Shown piece after piece: positions 13,935 to 24,608 of a DNA stretch of 26,257 nt (its first letter is position 1; each line of letters begins with the position of its first letter). The notes under the pieces were generated by a model. That model saw only the letters and a program-made list of their open reading frames with translations, was not told the DNA's origin and searched no databases. Position numbers and translations under genes: made by a program. Source of the DNA: an uncultured Actinomycetes bacterium (GTDB lineage: Bacteria > Actinomycetota > Thermoleophilia > Solirubrobacterales > 70-9); NCBI GenBank assembly GCA_946886425.1, contig CAMPIP010000009.1, forward strand, positions 1 to 26,257, read 5' to 3'.

Positions 13935-14756
13935 TCAGCCTTCGTCCCCTTCGCCTTCCGATTCGTCCTCGTCTTCCGCTTCTTCTTCCTCGGCGACTTC
14001 TTCGGCGATGTCTTCGGCTTCTTCGTCGATCGGTGGCGGCGAGCCCCGCAGGGCCCCGGCGGTGCGGACGGTGGCCTCGCCGGCGCTGGTGGTCAAGGTG
14101 CAGGAGAGGTCCGCACCGGGGGTCGCCGTGGTTTTCCAGATCGTGTAGAAGGGCAGCAGCAGGTCGCGCTTCGGGTTGCCGACGATGAGGTAGTCGAGTC
14201 TCTCGACCCCTTCCTTGAACTTCGGCCATTCGAGCTTGACGCCTTTTTCGGTCGTGAAGCCGGGGAACAGCTCTGGTTCGACGATCACGGTTTCGCCGCC
14301 GCGGGCGCTGAAGTCGATCGGGATCTCGTCCGGCACGTTCTGGCTGTAGATGCCGGTCTCCGAAGAGCGCGGGAAGGTTGCCCGCAGGCCTCCGAAGGTA
14401 TGGGCGATTTCAGTCCGTTGGCGAGCGGCAATCGTGCAGCGAGCGTGGCTGCCTTCGACCGGGGAGCCGCCGTCGATCCGCAGCGTCGCCCCGACCAGGA
14501 ACAGCGAGTAGCCGCTGACGTTGGTGCCGGTCGCTTTGAGCTCGCTGTCGACCAACTGCATCTCGCCGTCGCCCCCGGGCACCGCGGCCGACGCCGAGTC
14601 CGGGATCGCGACCCGCTTGACCCATTCCAGATTCGCGGCTTCGCCCTCTCCGCGGCCGGTGGCGAGCAGGGCGGCGGCGACGCAGGCCAGCAGCCCGACC
14701 GCGATCACCGCCAGGGCGCCGCGCGGGGGCCGACTGTCCGCCTGGGGCTCGTTCAC
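13935..14756 (-). CDS. Membrane-anchored protein with acidic C-terminal tail, unknown function
   Basis: 273 residues from GTG 14756. A short Pro/Arg-rich N-terminus is followed by one hydrophobic segment (about 13-33, LAVIAVGLLACVAAALLATG). The main domain (about 40-235) is beta-rich and contains a Cys pair (HARCTIA and LSCTLTT). The end is extremely acidic: IDEEAEDIAEEVAEEEEAED and a D/E/G-rich tail, about 30 residues. The domain is probably outside the cell, anchored by an uncleaved signal. The longer start at 14843 would overlap the divergent hydrolase gene and is not used. TACTGT lies 8 nt before the GTG. The stop is 3 nt from the convergent SRAP gene. I do not recognise a family. Confidence 0.72.
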   Translation of the reverse strand: MNEPQADSRPPRGALAVIAVGLLACVAAALLATGRGEGEAANLEWVKRVAIPDSASAAVPGGDGEMQLVDSELKATGTNVSGYSLFLVGATLRIDGGSPVEGSHARCTIAARQRTEIAHTFGGLRATFPRSSETGIYSQNVPDEIPIDFSARGGETVIVEPELFPGFTTEKGVKLEWPKFKEGVERLDYLIVGNPKRDLLLPFYTIWKTTATPGADLSCTLTTSAGEATVRTAGALRGSPPPIDEEAEDIAEEVAEEEEAEDEDESEGEGDEG

Positions 14757-14832
14757 GGCTCGCGACAGTATTGGAAGGGCCGGCCGCCGCGCGCCGCAGT
14801 CATCCGCCCGGCGGAGGAGTAGCGTTGATGCC

Positions 14833-15753
14833 GTGGCAGCCAAGCCGACGCCGTTGCGGGCAACCGCCGTCGAGACGCGGACGGTGAACGTGCACGGCCG
14901 CTCGGTGAGCTACGCGGGCGGCGGCTCGGGGCCGGTCCTGCTGCTGATCCACGGCATGGCGGGGACCGCCGACAACTGGGGCTCGGTGGTCGACCCCCTG
15001 GCCCTGCGCAACACCGTGATCGCTCCGGACTTTCCCGGCCACGGGCTCTCCGAGCCGGGCGGCGGCGACTACTCGCTCGGCAGCCTCGCCAGCGGCCTAC
15101 GCGACCTCCTCGTCACCCTCGGCCACGAGCGCGCCACCCTGGTCGGCCACTCGCTCGGCGGCGGCGTCGCGATGCAGTTCACGTACCAGTTCCCGGAGCT
15201 GGTCGAGCGCCTGGTGCTGGTCTCCAGCGGCGGCCTCGGCCCGGACGTCAGCCCGGTCCTGCGGGCGGCGGCGCTGCCCGGAGCGAAGCTCTTCATCGGC
15301 GCCACCGCCGGCGTCGGCCAGCAGGTCGGTTCGGTGGTCGGCCGCGGCCTCGGACTGCTCGGCCTGCGCCCCAACGCCGACGTCACCGAGGTGGCGCGCG
15401 GATACGCCTCGCTGGCCGACTCCGAGCGCCGCCGCGCCTTTCTCGCCACCCTCCGCGCGGTCGTCAACACCGAGGGCCAGCGGATCGCCGCCCTCGATCG
15501 CCTCTACCTGGCCGAGGCTCTGCCGATGCTGATCGTCTGGGGCGACCGCGACCCGATCATCCCGGTCTCCCACGCCGAGGAAGCCCACGCGGCCCTGCCC
15601 AACAGCCGCCTCGAGATCTTCGCCGGCGCTGGCCATCTGCCCCAGCTGGAGCAGCCCGGCCGCTTCGTCGCCACCCTCGAACGCTTCCTCGCCGAGACCG
15701 AGCCGGCCGAGTTCGACCGCGCCGAGTGGCGCGCCCGCTTCAACTCGGCCTGA
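14833..15753 (+). CDS. Alpha/beta-hydrolase-fold protein
   Basis: 306 residues. The oxyanion-hole motif is LLIHGMAGTADNW (about 37-49), the nucleophile elbow GHSLGG has Ser107, the acid is Asp240 in WGDRDPIIP, and the catalytic His268 lies in GAGHLPQLEQP. Cap-domain helices lie between about 140 and 225. It looks like a soluble cytoplasmic enzyme; no signal peptide is seen. Esterases, lactonases, haloperoxidase-like and C-C bond hydrolases all share this layout, and no residue here fixes the substrate. GTG 14833 is the only good in-frame start near the family N-terminus; GGAGGAG lies 13 nt upstream, farther than usual. It stands alone, divergent from the acidic-tail protein gene. Confidence 0.88.
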   Translation: MAAKPTPLRATAVETRTVNVHGRSVSYAGGGSGPVLLLIHGMAGTADNWGSVVDPLALRNTVIAPDFPGHGLSEPGGGDYSLGSLASGLRDLLVTLGHERATLVGHSLGGGVAMQFTYQFPELVERLVLVSSGGLGPDVSPVLRAAALPGAKLFIGATAGVGQQVGSVVGRGLGLLGLRPNADVTEVARGYASLADSERRRAFLATLRAVVNTEGQRIAALDRLYLAEALPMLIVWGDRDPIIPVSHAEEAHAALPNSRLEIFAGAGHLPQLEQPGRFVATLERFLAETEPAEFDRAEWRARFNSA

Positions 15754-15766
15754 CCCAGACCCCCTA

Positions 15767-15840
15767 CGCGCCCGACAGGATTCGAACCTGTGGCCTCCGC
15801 CTCCGGAGGGCGGCGCTCTATCCAGCTGAGCTACGGGCGC
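15767..15840 (-). tRNA. tRNA-Arg (anticodon CCG)
   Basis: The minus strand folds into a complete cloverleaf: acceptor GCGCCCG/CGGGCGC, D stem GCTC/GAGC, anticodon stem CCGCC/GGCGG with loop CTCCGGA (anticodon CCG), variable AGGCC, and T stem ACAGG/CCTGT with loop TTCGAAT. The discriminator base is G. No CCA is encoded, so RNase Z and CCA-adding enzyme are needed for the 3' end. It reads CGG codons, which are common in this GC-rich DNA. Confidence 0.96.
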
Positions 15841-15885
15841 TCACCCCGGAGCTTAGTGAGTAGGCCGCGAAGCGCCTCCCTTCCG

Positions 15886-15891
15886 TAGGCT
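15886..15891 (+). promoter_or_regulatory. -10-like box for the RNase Z gene
   Basis: TAGGCT lies 7 nt before the GTG start at 15899. No Shine-Dalgarno is seen, and a leaderless transcript is likely. No -35 recognised. Confidence 0.3.
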
Positions 15892-15898
15892 CGCCGCC

Positions 15899-16852
15899 GT
15901 GGATCTTTCGGTGACCTTTCTCGGCACCGGCGGCTCGGTGCCGTCGGCGCGGCGCTCGACCGCGAGCGTGCTGATCTCGCGTGGGGGGGAGCGGCTGCTG
16001 TTCGACTGCGGGGAAGGGACCCAGCGGCAGATGCAGCGCTCGCTGGGGCTGGTTCAGCTCGACGAGATCTATATGACCCACTTCCACGCCGACCACACGC
16101 TGGGGCTGCCGGGGCTGCTGAAAACCTACGACCTGACCGACCGGGAGCCGCCGCTGACGGTCTACGGGCCGCCTGGGCTGCGGGACCTCTTCGAGGTGAT
16201 GAAGCCGCTGATCGGGCGGCTCTGCTTCGAGGTCCGGTTGGTCGAGCTGGAGCCGGGCCAGGCGGTCCCGCACGACGGCTACGAGATCCAGCCCTTCGAA
16301 GCCGCCCACAGCGTGCGTGCCAACGGCTATGCGTTGGTCGAGGAGGAGCGGCCAGGCAAGTTCGACGTCGAGGCGGCGCGGCGGCTCGGGGTCCCGGAAG
16401 GCCCGGCCTTCGCGGCCCTGCAGCGCGGGGAGGATGTCGAGGGCGCCGAGGGCACCGTTCGCGCCGCCGACGTCGTCGGCCCCAGCCGTCCCGGCCGCAC
16501 CGTCGCGATCACCGGCGACACCTCGCCCAGCCCGGCCACGGTTGCCGCCGCCGCCGACGCCGAGCTGCTTGTCCACGACGCCAGCTTCGCCGAGGAGGAG
16601 GCCCAGCGCGCCGCCGAGACCGGCCACTCGACCGTCGGCCAGGCCGCCGCCGTCGCCCGCGAGGCCCACGTGAAACTGCTCGCCCTCGTCCACATCTCCT
16701 CCCGCTACCACGTCGGCAAGGTCCTCGAAGAGGCCGAGGACGTCTACGAAGCGACCGTCGCCCCCAAGGATTTCGACGTAATCGAGATCCCCTTCCCCGA
16801 GCGCGGATATCCGGAGCTCGTACCCAACGGAGCAAGGGAAACGAGGGAGTAG
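15899..16852 (+). CDS. rnz: Ribonuclease Z (tRNA 3' endonuclease)
   Basis: 317 residues. RNase Z cuts pre-tRNA just after the discriminator base before CCA addition. The zinc site THFHADHTLG (His61, His63, Asp65, His66) is followed by AAHSVRANGYAL, TGDTSPS, LLVHDASF, HSTVGQAA and LVHISSRY, giving all the ligands of the elaC type. The flexible arm that grips tRNA is PGKFDVEAARRLGVPEGPAF (about 150-169). GTG 15899 is chosen because the family N-terminus (LSVTFLGTGGSVPS) starts right after it. It lies beside a divergent tRNA gene lacking CCA, its type of substrate. Identification is firm; other metallo-beta-lactamases lack this arm. Confidence 0.95.
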   Translation: MDLSVTFLGTGGSVPSARRSTASVLISRGGERLLFDCGEGTQRQMQRSLGLVQLDEIYMTHFHADHTLGLPGLLKTYDLTDREPPLTVYGPPGLRDLFEVMKPLIGRLCFEVRLVELEPGQAVPHDGYEIQPFEAAHSVRANGYALVEEERPGKFDVEAARRLGVPEGPAFAALQRGEDVEGAEGTVRAADVVGPSRPGRTVAITGDTSPSPATVAAAADAELLVHDASFAEEEAQRAAETGHSTVGQAAAVAREAHVKLLALVHISSRYHVGKVLEEAEDVYEATVAPKDFDVIEIPFPERGYPELVPNGARETRE

Positions 16853-16902
16853 CGGGCAGCGGCCGGGGACACCTCACTCAGCGGCAGCCGGAGGAGCGAG
16901 CT

Positions 16903-16974
16903 CGGCGGGGATGGGTATGGCCTCGACGGAGCCTCCCCGCAGTTCGCGACGGCGAGGCGATACCATCCCCGCCG
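16903..16974. repeat. Long imperfect inverted repeat upstream of pyrR
   Basis: Positions 16903-16925 pair with 16953-16974 through 22 base pairs, broken only by a bulged G (16915) and a G-G mismatch (16919/16959). The loop is 27 nt. It lies 50 nt after the rnz stop and 10 nt before the probable pyrR -10 box. No T-tract follows. It could end rnz transcription or be a palindromic repeat. It shares GGGATGGG and GACGGAGCC with the foldback at 10568 and its flank. Confidence 0.65.
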
Positions 16975-16984
16975 CCCCCACTGC

Positions 16985-16990
16985 TACGCT
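16985..16990 (+). promoter_or_regulatory. -10-like box for the pyr operon
   Basis: TACGCT lies 10 nt before the PyrR-binding hairpin sequence. A start near 16997 would give a leader of about 45 nt containing that hairpin. No clear -35. Confidence 0.35.
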
Positions 16991-17000
16991 CTCCGCGCCC

Positions 17001-17030
17001 CTTTAACCAGGTCCCGTGAGGCCGGGTAGG
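17001..17030 (+). promoter_or_regulatory. PyrR-binding RNA hairpin in the pyr leader
   Basis: CTTTAACCAGGTCCCGTGAG followed by GCCGGGTAGG matches, as I recall it, the conserved PyrR target. The stem is ACC/GGT (17006-17008/17025-17027), a purine-purine mismatch, then GG/CC (17010-17011/17022-17023), closing a TCCCGTGAGG loop. Its 3' side and flank (GGGTAGG, 17024-17030) is the only purine-rich Shine-Dalgarno-like stretch before the GTG at 17042. UMP-loaded PyrR would be expected to hide that site and repress the operon by blocking translation. Confidence 0.8.
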
Positions 17031-17041
17031 TAGCCATCGAA

Positions 17042-17602
17042 GTGAGCGAAAAGCTCGTGCTGGAGCACGACGACCTGCGGCGAACGCTGAAGCGGATCGC
17101 CCACGAGATCGTCGAGAAGAACCCCGACGCCTCCGCTCTCGCCGTCATCGGCATCCACACCCGCGGCGCCGTCCTCGCCCGCCGCCTGCACGCCCTGCTG
17201 GGCGAGCTCACCGACGCCGAGCTGCCCTTCGGCGACATCGACATCTCCTTCTACCGGGACGACCTCGCCGCCAAGGCGCCGGCCACACAGCCGGTCGTCC
17301 ACGCCTCCCACATCGACTTCGACCTCAGCGAGCGGACCGTCGTCCTCGTCGACGACGTCCTCTTCACCGGCCGCACCGTCCGCGCCGCGATCGAGGCCCT
17401 CTTCGACTACGGCCGGCCCCGCCGCGTGCAGCTGGCGGTGCTCTGCGACCGCGGCCACCGGGAGCTGCCCTTCCGGCCCGACTACGTCGGCAAGAACCTG
17501 CCGACCGCGCGCGAGGAGCGGGTCAACGTCCGCCTCGAGGAGATCGACGGGGTCGACGAAGTGACGATCTCAGAAGCGCAGGCCGCGGAGGTGCTTTCGT
17601 GA
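17042..17602 (+). CDS. pyrR: PyrR bifunctional pyr regulator/uracil phosphoribosyltransferase
   Basis: 186 residues. PyrR binds pyr mRNA when UMP is abundant and in many species also makes UMP from uracil and PRPP. The PRPP loop is TVVLVDDVLFTGRTVRAAIE (about 99-118), preceded by VIGIHTRGAVLARRL and DISFYRDDL, and followed by AVLCDRGHRELPFRPDYVGKN. All are type I phosphoribosyltransferase features in PyrR order. The GTG start has no classical ribosome-binding site beyond GTAGG inside the PyrR hairpin, which suggests direct translational autoregulation. It is the first gene of the pyrimidine operon and overlaps pyrB by 4 nt (GTGA). Confidence 0.95.
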   Translation: MSEKLVLEHDDLRRTLKRIAHEIVEKNPDASALAVIGIHTRGAVLARRLHALLGELTDAELPFGDIDISFYRDDLAAKAPATQPVVHASHIDFDLSERTVVLVDDVLFTGRTVRAAIEALFDYGRPRRVQLAVLCDRGHRELPFRPDYVGKNLPTAREERVNVRLEEIDGVDEVTISEAQAAEVLS

Positions 17603-18561
17603 GGCACCTGCTCGCGATCGAGGACGTCAGCCGTGAGGAGATCGAGGCGATCCTCGACCGCGCCGAGAGCTTCGCCGAGGTCGGCCGCCGCGACATCAAG
17701 AAAGTCCCGACGCTGCGCGGCCGCACCGTCGTTACCCTCTTCTACGAGTCGAGCACCCGCACCAGCAGCTCTTTCGAGCTCGCCGCGAAGCGCCTCTCCG
17801 CCGACCTCGTCTCGGTCAAGGCAGCCGGCTCCTCGGTCGACAAGGGCGAGTCGCTGAAAGACACCATCGCGACCCTCTCGGCCTACGACCCGGCCGCAAT
17901 CGTGATCCGCCATCCCTACGCCGGCGCCGCCCAGATGGTCGCCGGCTGGACCGAGGCGGCCGTCGTCAACGCCGGCGACGGCAAGCACGAGCACCCCAGC
18001 CAGGCCCTGCTCGACGTCTACACGCTGCGCCGCCGCCTCGGCGCGCTGGACGGGGTGCGGATCTGGATCGTCGGCGACGTCCTCCACAGCCGCGTCGCCC
18101 GCTCCAACCTGATCGCCTTCCGGCGGATGGGCGCCGAGGTGACCCTCTGCGGCCCGCCGACGCTGATCCCGCGCGGGATCGAGCAGCTCGGCTGCGAGGT
18201 CGAGTACTCGCTCGACCGGCTCGAGGAGGCCGACGTCGTCTACGCCCTGCGCATGCAGCACGAGCGGATGAGCGACAGCTTCGTGCCCTCGCTGCGCGAG
18301 TACGCGGCCGGCTACCAGGTCGACACCCGCCGCCTCGGTCCGCGCCAGCTGCTGATGCACCCGGGACCGGTCAACCGCGGCGTCGAGCTCTCCGGCGAGG
18401 CGATCGACTCGCCGCAGTCGCTGATCGTCGAACAGGTCGCCGCCGGCCTCGTCGTCCGCATGGCGATCCTCTACGAGCTGCTCGCCGGCGGCGAGCGCCC
18501 GACCGCGGTCGGCGACGGCGAGCCCGCCGCCAACCCCACCCCGATCGGCCAGCCGGCGTGA
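17599..18561 (+). CDS. pyrB: Aspartate carbamoyltransferase catalytic chain
   Basis: 320 residues. It joins carbamoyl phosphate and aspartate to N-carbamoylaspartate, the committed pyrimidine step. Carbamoyl-phosphate binding residues are in SSTRTSSSFE (51-60) and KGESLKDT (82-89); HPSQALLDVYT starts at His132; MHPGPVNRGVEL lies near residues 254-265. The last ~25 residues (GGERPTAVGDGEPAANPTPI) are a low-complexity tail. No regulatory subunit gene pyrI is present, so control is probably through PyrR. Start and stop both lie in 4-nt GTGA overlaps with pyrR and pyrC. Confidence 0.97.
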   Translation: MRHLLAIEDVSREEIEAILDRAESFAEVGRRDIKKVPTLRGRTVVTLFYESSTRTSSSFELAAKRLSADLVSVKAAGSSVDKGESLKDTIATLSAYDPAAIVIRHPYAGAAQMVAGWTEAAVVNAGDGKHEHPSQALLDVYTLRRRLGALDGVRIWIVGDVLHSRVARSNLIAFRRMGAEVTLCGPPTLIPRGIEQLGCEVEYSLDRLEEADVVYALRMQHERMSDSFVPSLREYAAGYQVDTRRLGPRQLLMHPGPVNRGVELSGEAIDSPQSLIVEQVAAGLVVRMAILYELLAGGERPTAVGDGEPAANPTPIGQPA

Positions 18562-19907
18562 GCGTCTCCGAGCTGCTCGACTTCCGCCCCGGCGAGGGCG
18601 CGGACCTGGTCCTGCGCCGGGCCACGCTGCTCGACCCCGTCGCCGGCATCGAAGGCGTTCACGACCTCGTCATCCGCGACGGCGAGATCGCCGAGCTGGC
18701 CGCCCCCGGCGAGGCCGAGGCCGGCGGCGCCGAGGTGCTCGAGGCCGAGGGCCTGCACGCCTTCCCGGCCTTCTTCGACCCGCACGTCCACCTCCGCACC
18801 CCCGGCCAGGAGCACAAGGAGGACGTCGAGACCGGCGCCCGCGCCGCCGCCGCCGGGGGCTACTGCGGGGTCATCGCGATGGCCAACACCGAGCCACCCG
18901 TCTCCACCCCCGCCGACGTCACCGCCCTGCGCGAACAGGCCCGGGAGGCGGCCGCGGTCCCGATCGGTTTCCTCGCCACCGTCACCGCCGACATGAAGGG
19001 CGAGGAGCTGACCGAGATGGTCGAACTGCGCGAGGCCGGCGCCCTCGGCTTCTCCGACGACGGTCTGCCGATCGCCAACGCCCGGGTGATGCGCCGCGCC
19101 CTCCAGTACCAGCGCCTCTGCGGCGGCACGATCGCCCTCCACGAGGAGGACCCGGAGCTCTCCGACGGCGGCGCCATGCACGAGGGCCCGGTCTCCGCGG
19201 CACTCGGGATCGGCGGCATCCCCTCGGTCTCGGAGTCGACGATGATCGCCCGCGACGCCGCCCTGGCGGGCTACGAGGAGGCCGGCATCCACGTCCAGCA
19301 CGTCTCCGCCGCCGAGTCGGTCGAGATCGTCCGCGCCGCCAAGGCGGCCGGGGTCAAGATCAGCGCCGAGGCCAGCCCGCACCACCTCTGCCTCACCGAC
19401 GAGGACGTCCGCGGCCTCGACCCGCACCGCACCAAGATGAACCCGCCGCTGCGCGAAGAGCGCGACCGCCAGGCCCTGATCGAGGGCCTGCGCGACGGCA
19501 CCCTAGAGTGCGTCGCCACCGACCACGCCCCGCACCAGCCCGAGGAAAAGGACGTCCCCTTCGAGCAGGCCGCCTTCGGCGTCACCGGCCTCGAGACCGC
19601 CTTCGCGGCGCTGCACACGGAGCTGGTCCTGCCCGGCACGATCGGCCTCGGCCTGCTGGTCGAGCGGATGGCCGGCGGCGCCGCCCCGTTCGGGATCGAG
19701 CGGCCCAGCCTCGCCCCGGGCTCGGAGGCCAACGTCGCCCTCTGCGACCTCGCCGCCGAGTGGACCGTGGGCGAGGAGGGCTACGAGAGCCGCTCCGCCA
19801 ACTCGTGGTGCCACGGGCGCACCCTGACCGGCCGCGTCCTCGTCACCGTCGCCGCGGGCCAGGTCGCCTACCGCCTTCGTTCCTTCTCCCTGGGGGTTGC
19901 TCGATGA
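18558..19907 (+). CDS. pyrC: Dihydroorotase (class I)
   Basis: 449 residues. It cyclises N-carbamoylaspartate to dihydroorotate in the amidohydrolase barrel. The zinc motif is DPHVHLRTPG (His76, His78), substrate contact MANTEPP (108-114), and CVATDHAPH (about 317-325) carries the catalytic Asp. At the position of the bridging ligand the sequence reads GFSDDG (Asp167-Asp168), like the Aquifex-type enzymes that use Asp rather than a carbamylated Lys; that comparison is from memory. The GTG start overlaps pyrB by 4 nt and the stop overlaps carA by 4 nt (ATGA), so all three are translated from one mRNA. Confidence 0.96.
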   Translation: MSVSELLDFRPGEGADLVLRRATLLDPVAGIEGVHDLVIRDGEIAELAAPGEAEAGGAEVLEAEGLHAFPAFFDPHVHLRTPGQEHKEDVETGARAAAAGGYCGVIAMANTEPPVSTPADVTALREQAREAAAVPIGFLATVTADMKGEELTEMVELREAGALGFSDDGLPIANARVMRRALQYQRLCGGTIALHEEDPELSDGGAMHEGPVSAALGIGGIPSVSESTMIARDAALAGYEEAGIHVQHVSAAESVEIVRAAKAAGVKISAEASPHHLCLTDEDVRGLDPHRTKMNPPLREERDRQALIEGLRDGTLECVATDHAPHQPEEKDVPFEQAAFGVTGLETAFAALHTELVLPGTIGLGLLVERMAGGAAPFGIERPSLAPGSEANVALCDLAAEWTVGEEGYESRSANSWCHGRTLTGRVLVTVAAGQVAYRLRSFSLGVAR

Positions 19908-21016
19908 GTGAGGCTTACCTGCTGCTCGAGGACGGGACCCGGCTCGACGGGCTCGCCTGCGGCGCCGAGGGCGCCGTCACCGGCGAGGTCGTCTTCAACA
20001 CCGCGATGACCGGCTACCAGGAGTCGGTCACCGACCCCTCCTACGCGGGCCAGATCATCGTCTTCACCTACCCGCTGATCGGCAACTACGGCGTCTCGGA
20101 GGCGGCGATGGAGTCCGACCGCGTCCACGCCCGCGGCGTCGTCATGCGCGACGCCAAGAACCGCGAGGACGTCGCCAGCGCCGAGGGCGGCTGGCTCGAC
20201 TGGCTCTCCGACTGCGGCGTCCCCGGGCTCAGCGGCGTCGACACCCGCGCCCTGGTCCGTCACCTGCGCGACAAGGGCTCGATGCGCGGCGGCATCTTCC
20301 CGGCGGCGACGCCTGAGGCCGAGGCGCGCGAACGCGTCGACGCCGAGCCGAGCATGGCCGGCGCCGACTTCGCCCGCACCGTCACCCCGGCCGAGCCGAT
20401 CCGGTTCGAGGGCGGCGGCCCGCACGTGGTCGGGATCGACACCGGGATCAAGCTCAGCATCGTCCGCCAGCTCCGCGAGCGCGACTGCAAGCTGACCCTG
20501 CTGCCCTGCGCGAGCAGCGCCGAGCAGGTGCTCGCCGAGGACCCCGACGTGGTCTTCCTCGCCAACGGCCCCGGCGACCCCGGCGCCCTCGACTACGTGG
20601 TCGAGACGGTCCGCGAGGTGGTTGGCAAGAAGCCGGTCTTCGGGATCTGCCTCGGCCACCAGCTGCTCTGCCGCGCCGTCGGCCTGGAGACCTTCAAGCT
20701 GCCCTTCGGCCACCGCGGCGCCAACCACCCGGTCAAGGACCTGGAGACCGGCCGGATCGACATCACCTCCCAGAACCACGGCTTCGCGGTCTCCGGGCCC
20801 GGGGGGGAGCCGCGGATCGAGGGCGACGAGCCGGTCCGCTGGGAAACCGAGGTCGGTGTCGCCGAGCTCTCGCAGCTGAACCTCTACGACCGCACCGTCG
20901 AGGGCCTGGTCCTGCGCGACGTCGCCGGCGCCACCGTCCAGTACCACCCCGAGGCCGGTCCCGGCCCGCACGACGCCCGCCACCTCTTCGAGCGCTTCCT
21001 CGCCCTCGCCGCCTGA
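19904..21016 (+). CDS. carA: Carbamoyl-phosphate synthase small subunit
   Basis: 370 residues. It hydrolyses glutamine and passes ammonia to CarB for carbamoyl phosphate, used in both pyrimidine and arginine synthesis. The N-terminal CPSase_sm_chain domain includes GEVVFNTAMTGYQESVTDPS, and the class I amidotransferase domain has the triad Cys249 (GICLGHQ), His348 and Glu350 (QYHPEAGPGPHD). NGPGDPGA and SQNHGFAV are also as expected. ATG 19904 is used; the frame is open far upstream inside pyrC but the family N-terminus is here. It overlaps pyrC by 4 nt and ends 9 nt before carB. Confidence 0.97.
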   Translation: MSEAYLLLEDGTRLDGLACGAEGAVTGEVVFNTAMTGYQESVTDPSYAGQIIVFTYPLIGNYGVSEAAMESDRVHARGVVMRDAKNREDVASAEGGWLDWLSDCGVPGLSGVDTRALVRHLRDKGSMRGGIFPAATPEAEARERVDAEPSMAGADFARTVTPAEPIRFEGGGPHVVGIDTGIKLSIVRQLRERDCKLTLLPCASSAEQVLAEDPDVVFLANGPGDPGALDYVVETVREVVGKKPVFGICLGHQLLCRAVGLETFKLPFGHRGANHPVKDLETGRIDITSQNHGFAVSGPGGEPRIEGDEPVRWETEVGVAELSQLNLYDRTVEGLVLRDVAGATVQYHPEAGPGPHDARHLFERFLALAA

Positions 21017-21025
21017 TCGGAGCCC

Positions 21026-24139
<3,114 letters not shown>

Positions 24140-24205
24140 GGCGATGCACACCTAGACCTCTGGTCGAGGTTGAGGCGAATTTCAAGGCAAACCGCCGCGA
24201 CCGCC

Positions 24206-24233
24206 TTGCGCGCCCCCGAGCCGCGGCTATACT
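24206..24233 (+). promoter_or_regulatory. Promoter of the mihF unit
   Basis: TTGCGC (24206-24211), a 16-nt spacer and TATACT (24228-24233) resemble a housekeeping sigma promoter. The start would fall 6-10 nt further, at or close to the mihF ATG at 24244, so the mRNA is likely leaderless or nearly so. It is the best-formed promoter in the window. The rest of the 104-nt gap after carB shows no clear terminator. Confidence 0.5.
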
Positions 24234-24243
24234 CGCCGCCCAC

Positions 24244-24576
24244 ATGTCGGCCCCAGTCAAGACCTCAGCCGCCGCTCCGGAGCGCTCCCTCGACCAGAGG
24301 ATGGAGGCGCTCAAGCGGGCCAACGACATCCGCACCGCCCGCGCCAAACTGAAGAAGGACCTGAAGGCGAACCGGGCCAGCATCAACACGATCCTGCTCG
24401 ACCCGCCCGAGTACGTGATGACCGCGAAGGTCTTCGACATGCTGCTCGCCGTACCGAAGTACGGACGCGTGAAGACCAATCGGATCCTCAACCAGTGCCG
24501 GATCTCACCCTCGAAGACGATCGGCGGCCTCTCCGAGCGCCAGCGCACCGAGCTGGTCTCGCAGCTGCGCCGATAG
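24244..24576 (+). CDS. mihF: Actinobacterial integration host factor
   Basis: 110 residues. mIHF is a small nucleoid-associated protein, unrelated in sequence to HU/IHF-alpha-beta, that binds and bends DNA through a helix-two-turn-helix domain. The conserved core is visible: EALKRANDIRTARAKLKKDL, LLDPPEYVMTAKVFDMLLAV and PKYGRVKTNRILNQCRISPS, ending in SERQRTELVSQLRR. The roughly 15-residue N-terminus is Ala/Pro-rich. No ribosome-binding site is present; a promoter ends 10 nt before the ATG. The order mihF-gmk-rpoZ-coaBC is a classic actinobacterial neighbourhood, which strongly supports the call and the taxonomic inference. Confidence 0.93.
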   Translation: MSAPVKTSAAAPERSLDQRMEALKRANDIRTARAKLKKDLKANRASINTILLDPPEYVMTAKVFDMLLAVPKYGRVKTNRILNQCRISPSKTIGGLSERQRTELVSQLRR

Positions 24577-24608
24577 CGACCGCCGCTGCGGTCAGTATCC
24601 GCCGGCGC

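Noticed and set aside
14650..14730. LLAC as a lipoprotein signal in the acidic-tail protein
   Set aside because: The Cys is followed by more hydrophobic residues (VAAALLATG), so it lies inside a membrane helix rather than at a cleavage site.
14521..14832. N-terminal extension of the alpha/beta hydrolase
   Set aside because: It is antisense to the acidic-tail gene, Ser/Arg/Ala-rich, and homology-like sequence begins only after GTG 14833.
16853..17000. Small protein or second riboswitch between rnz and pyrR
   Set aside because: No convincing open frame with a start signal, and no aptamer core recognised beyond the inverted repeat and the PyrR hairpin.
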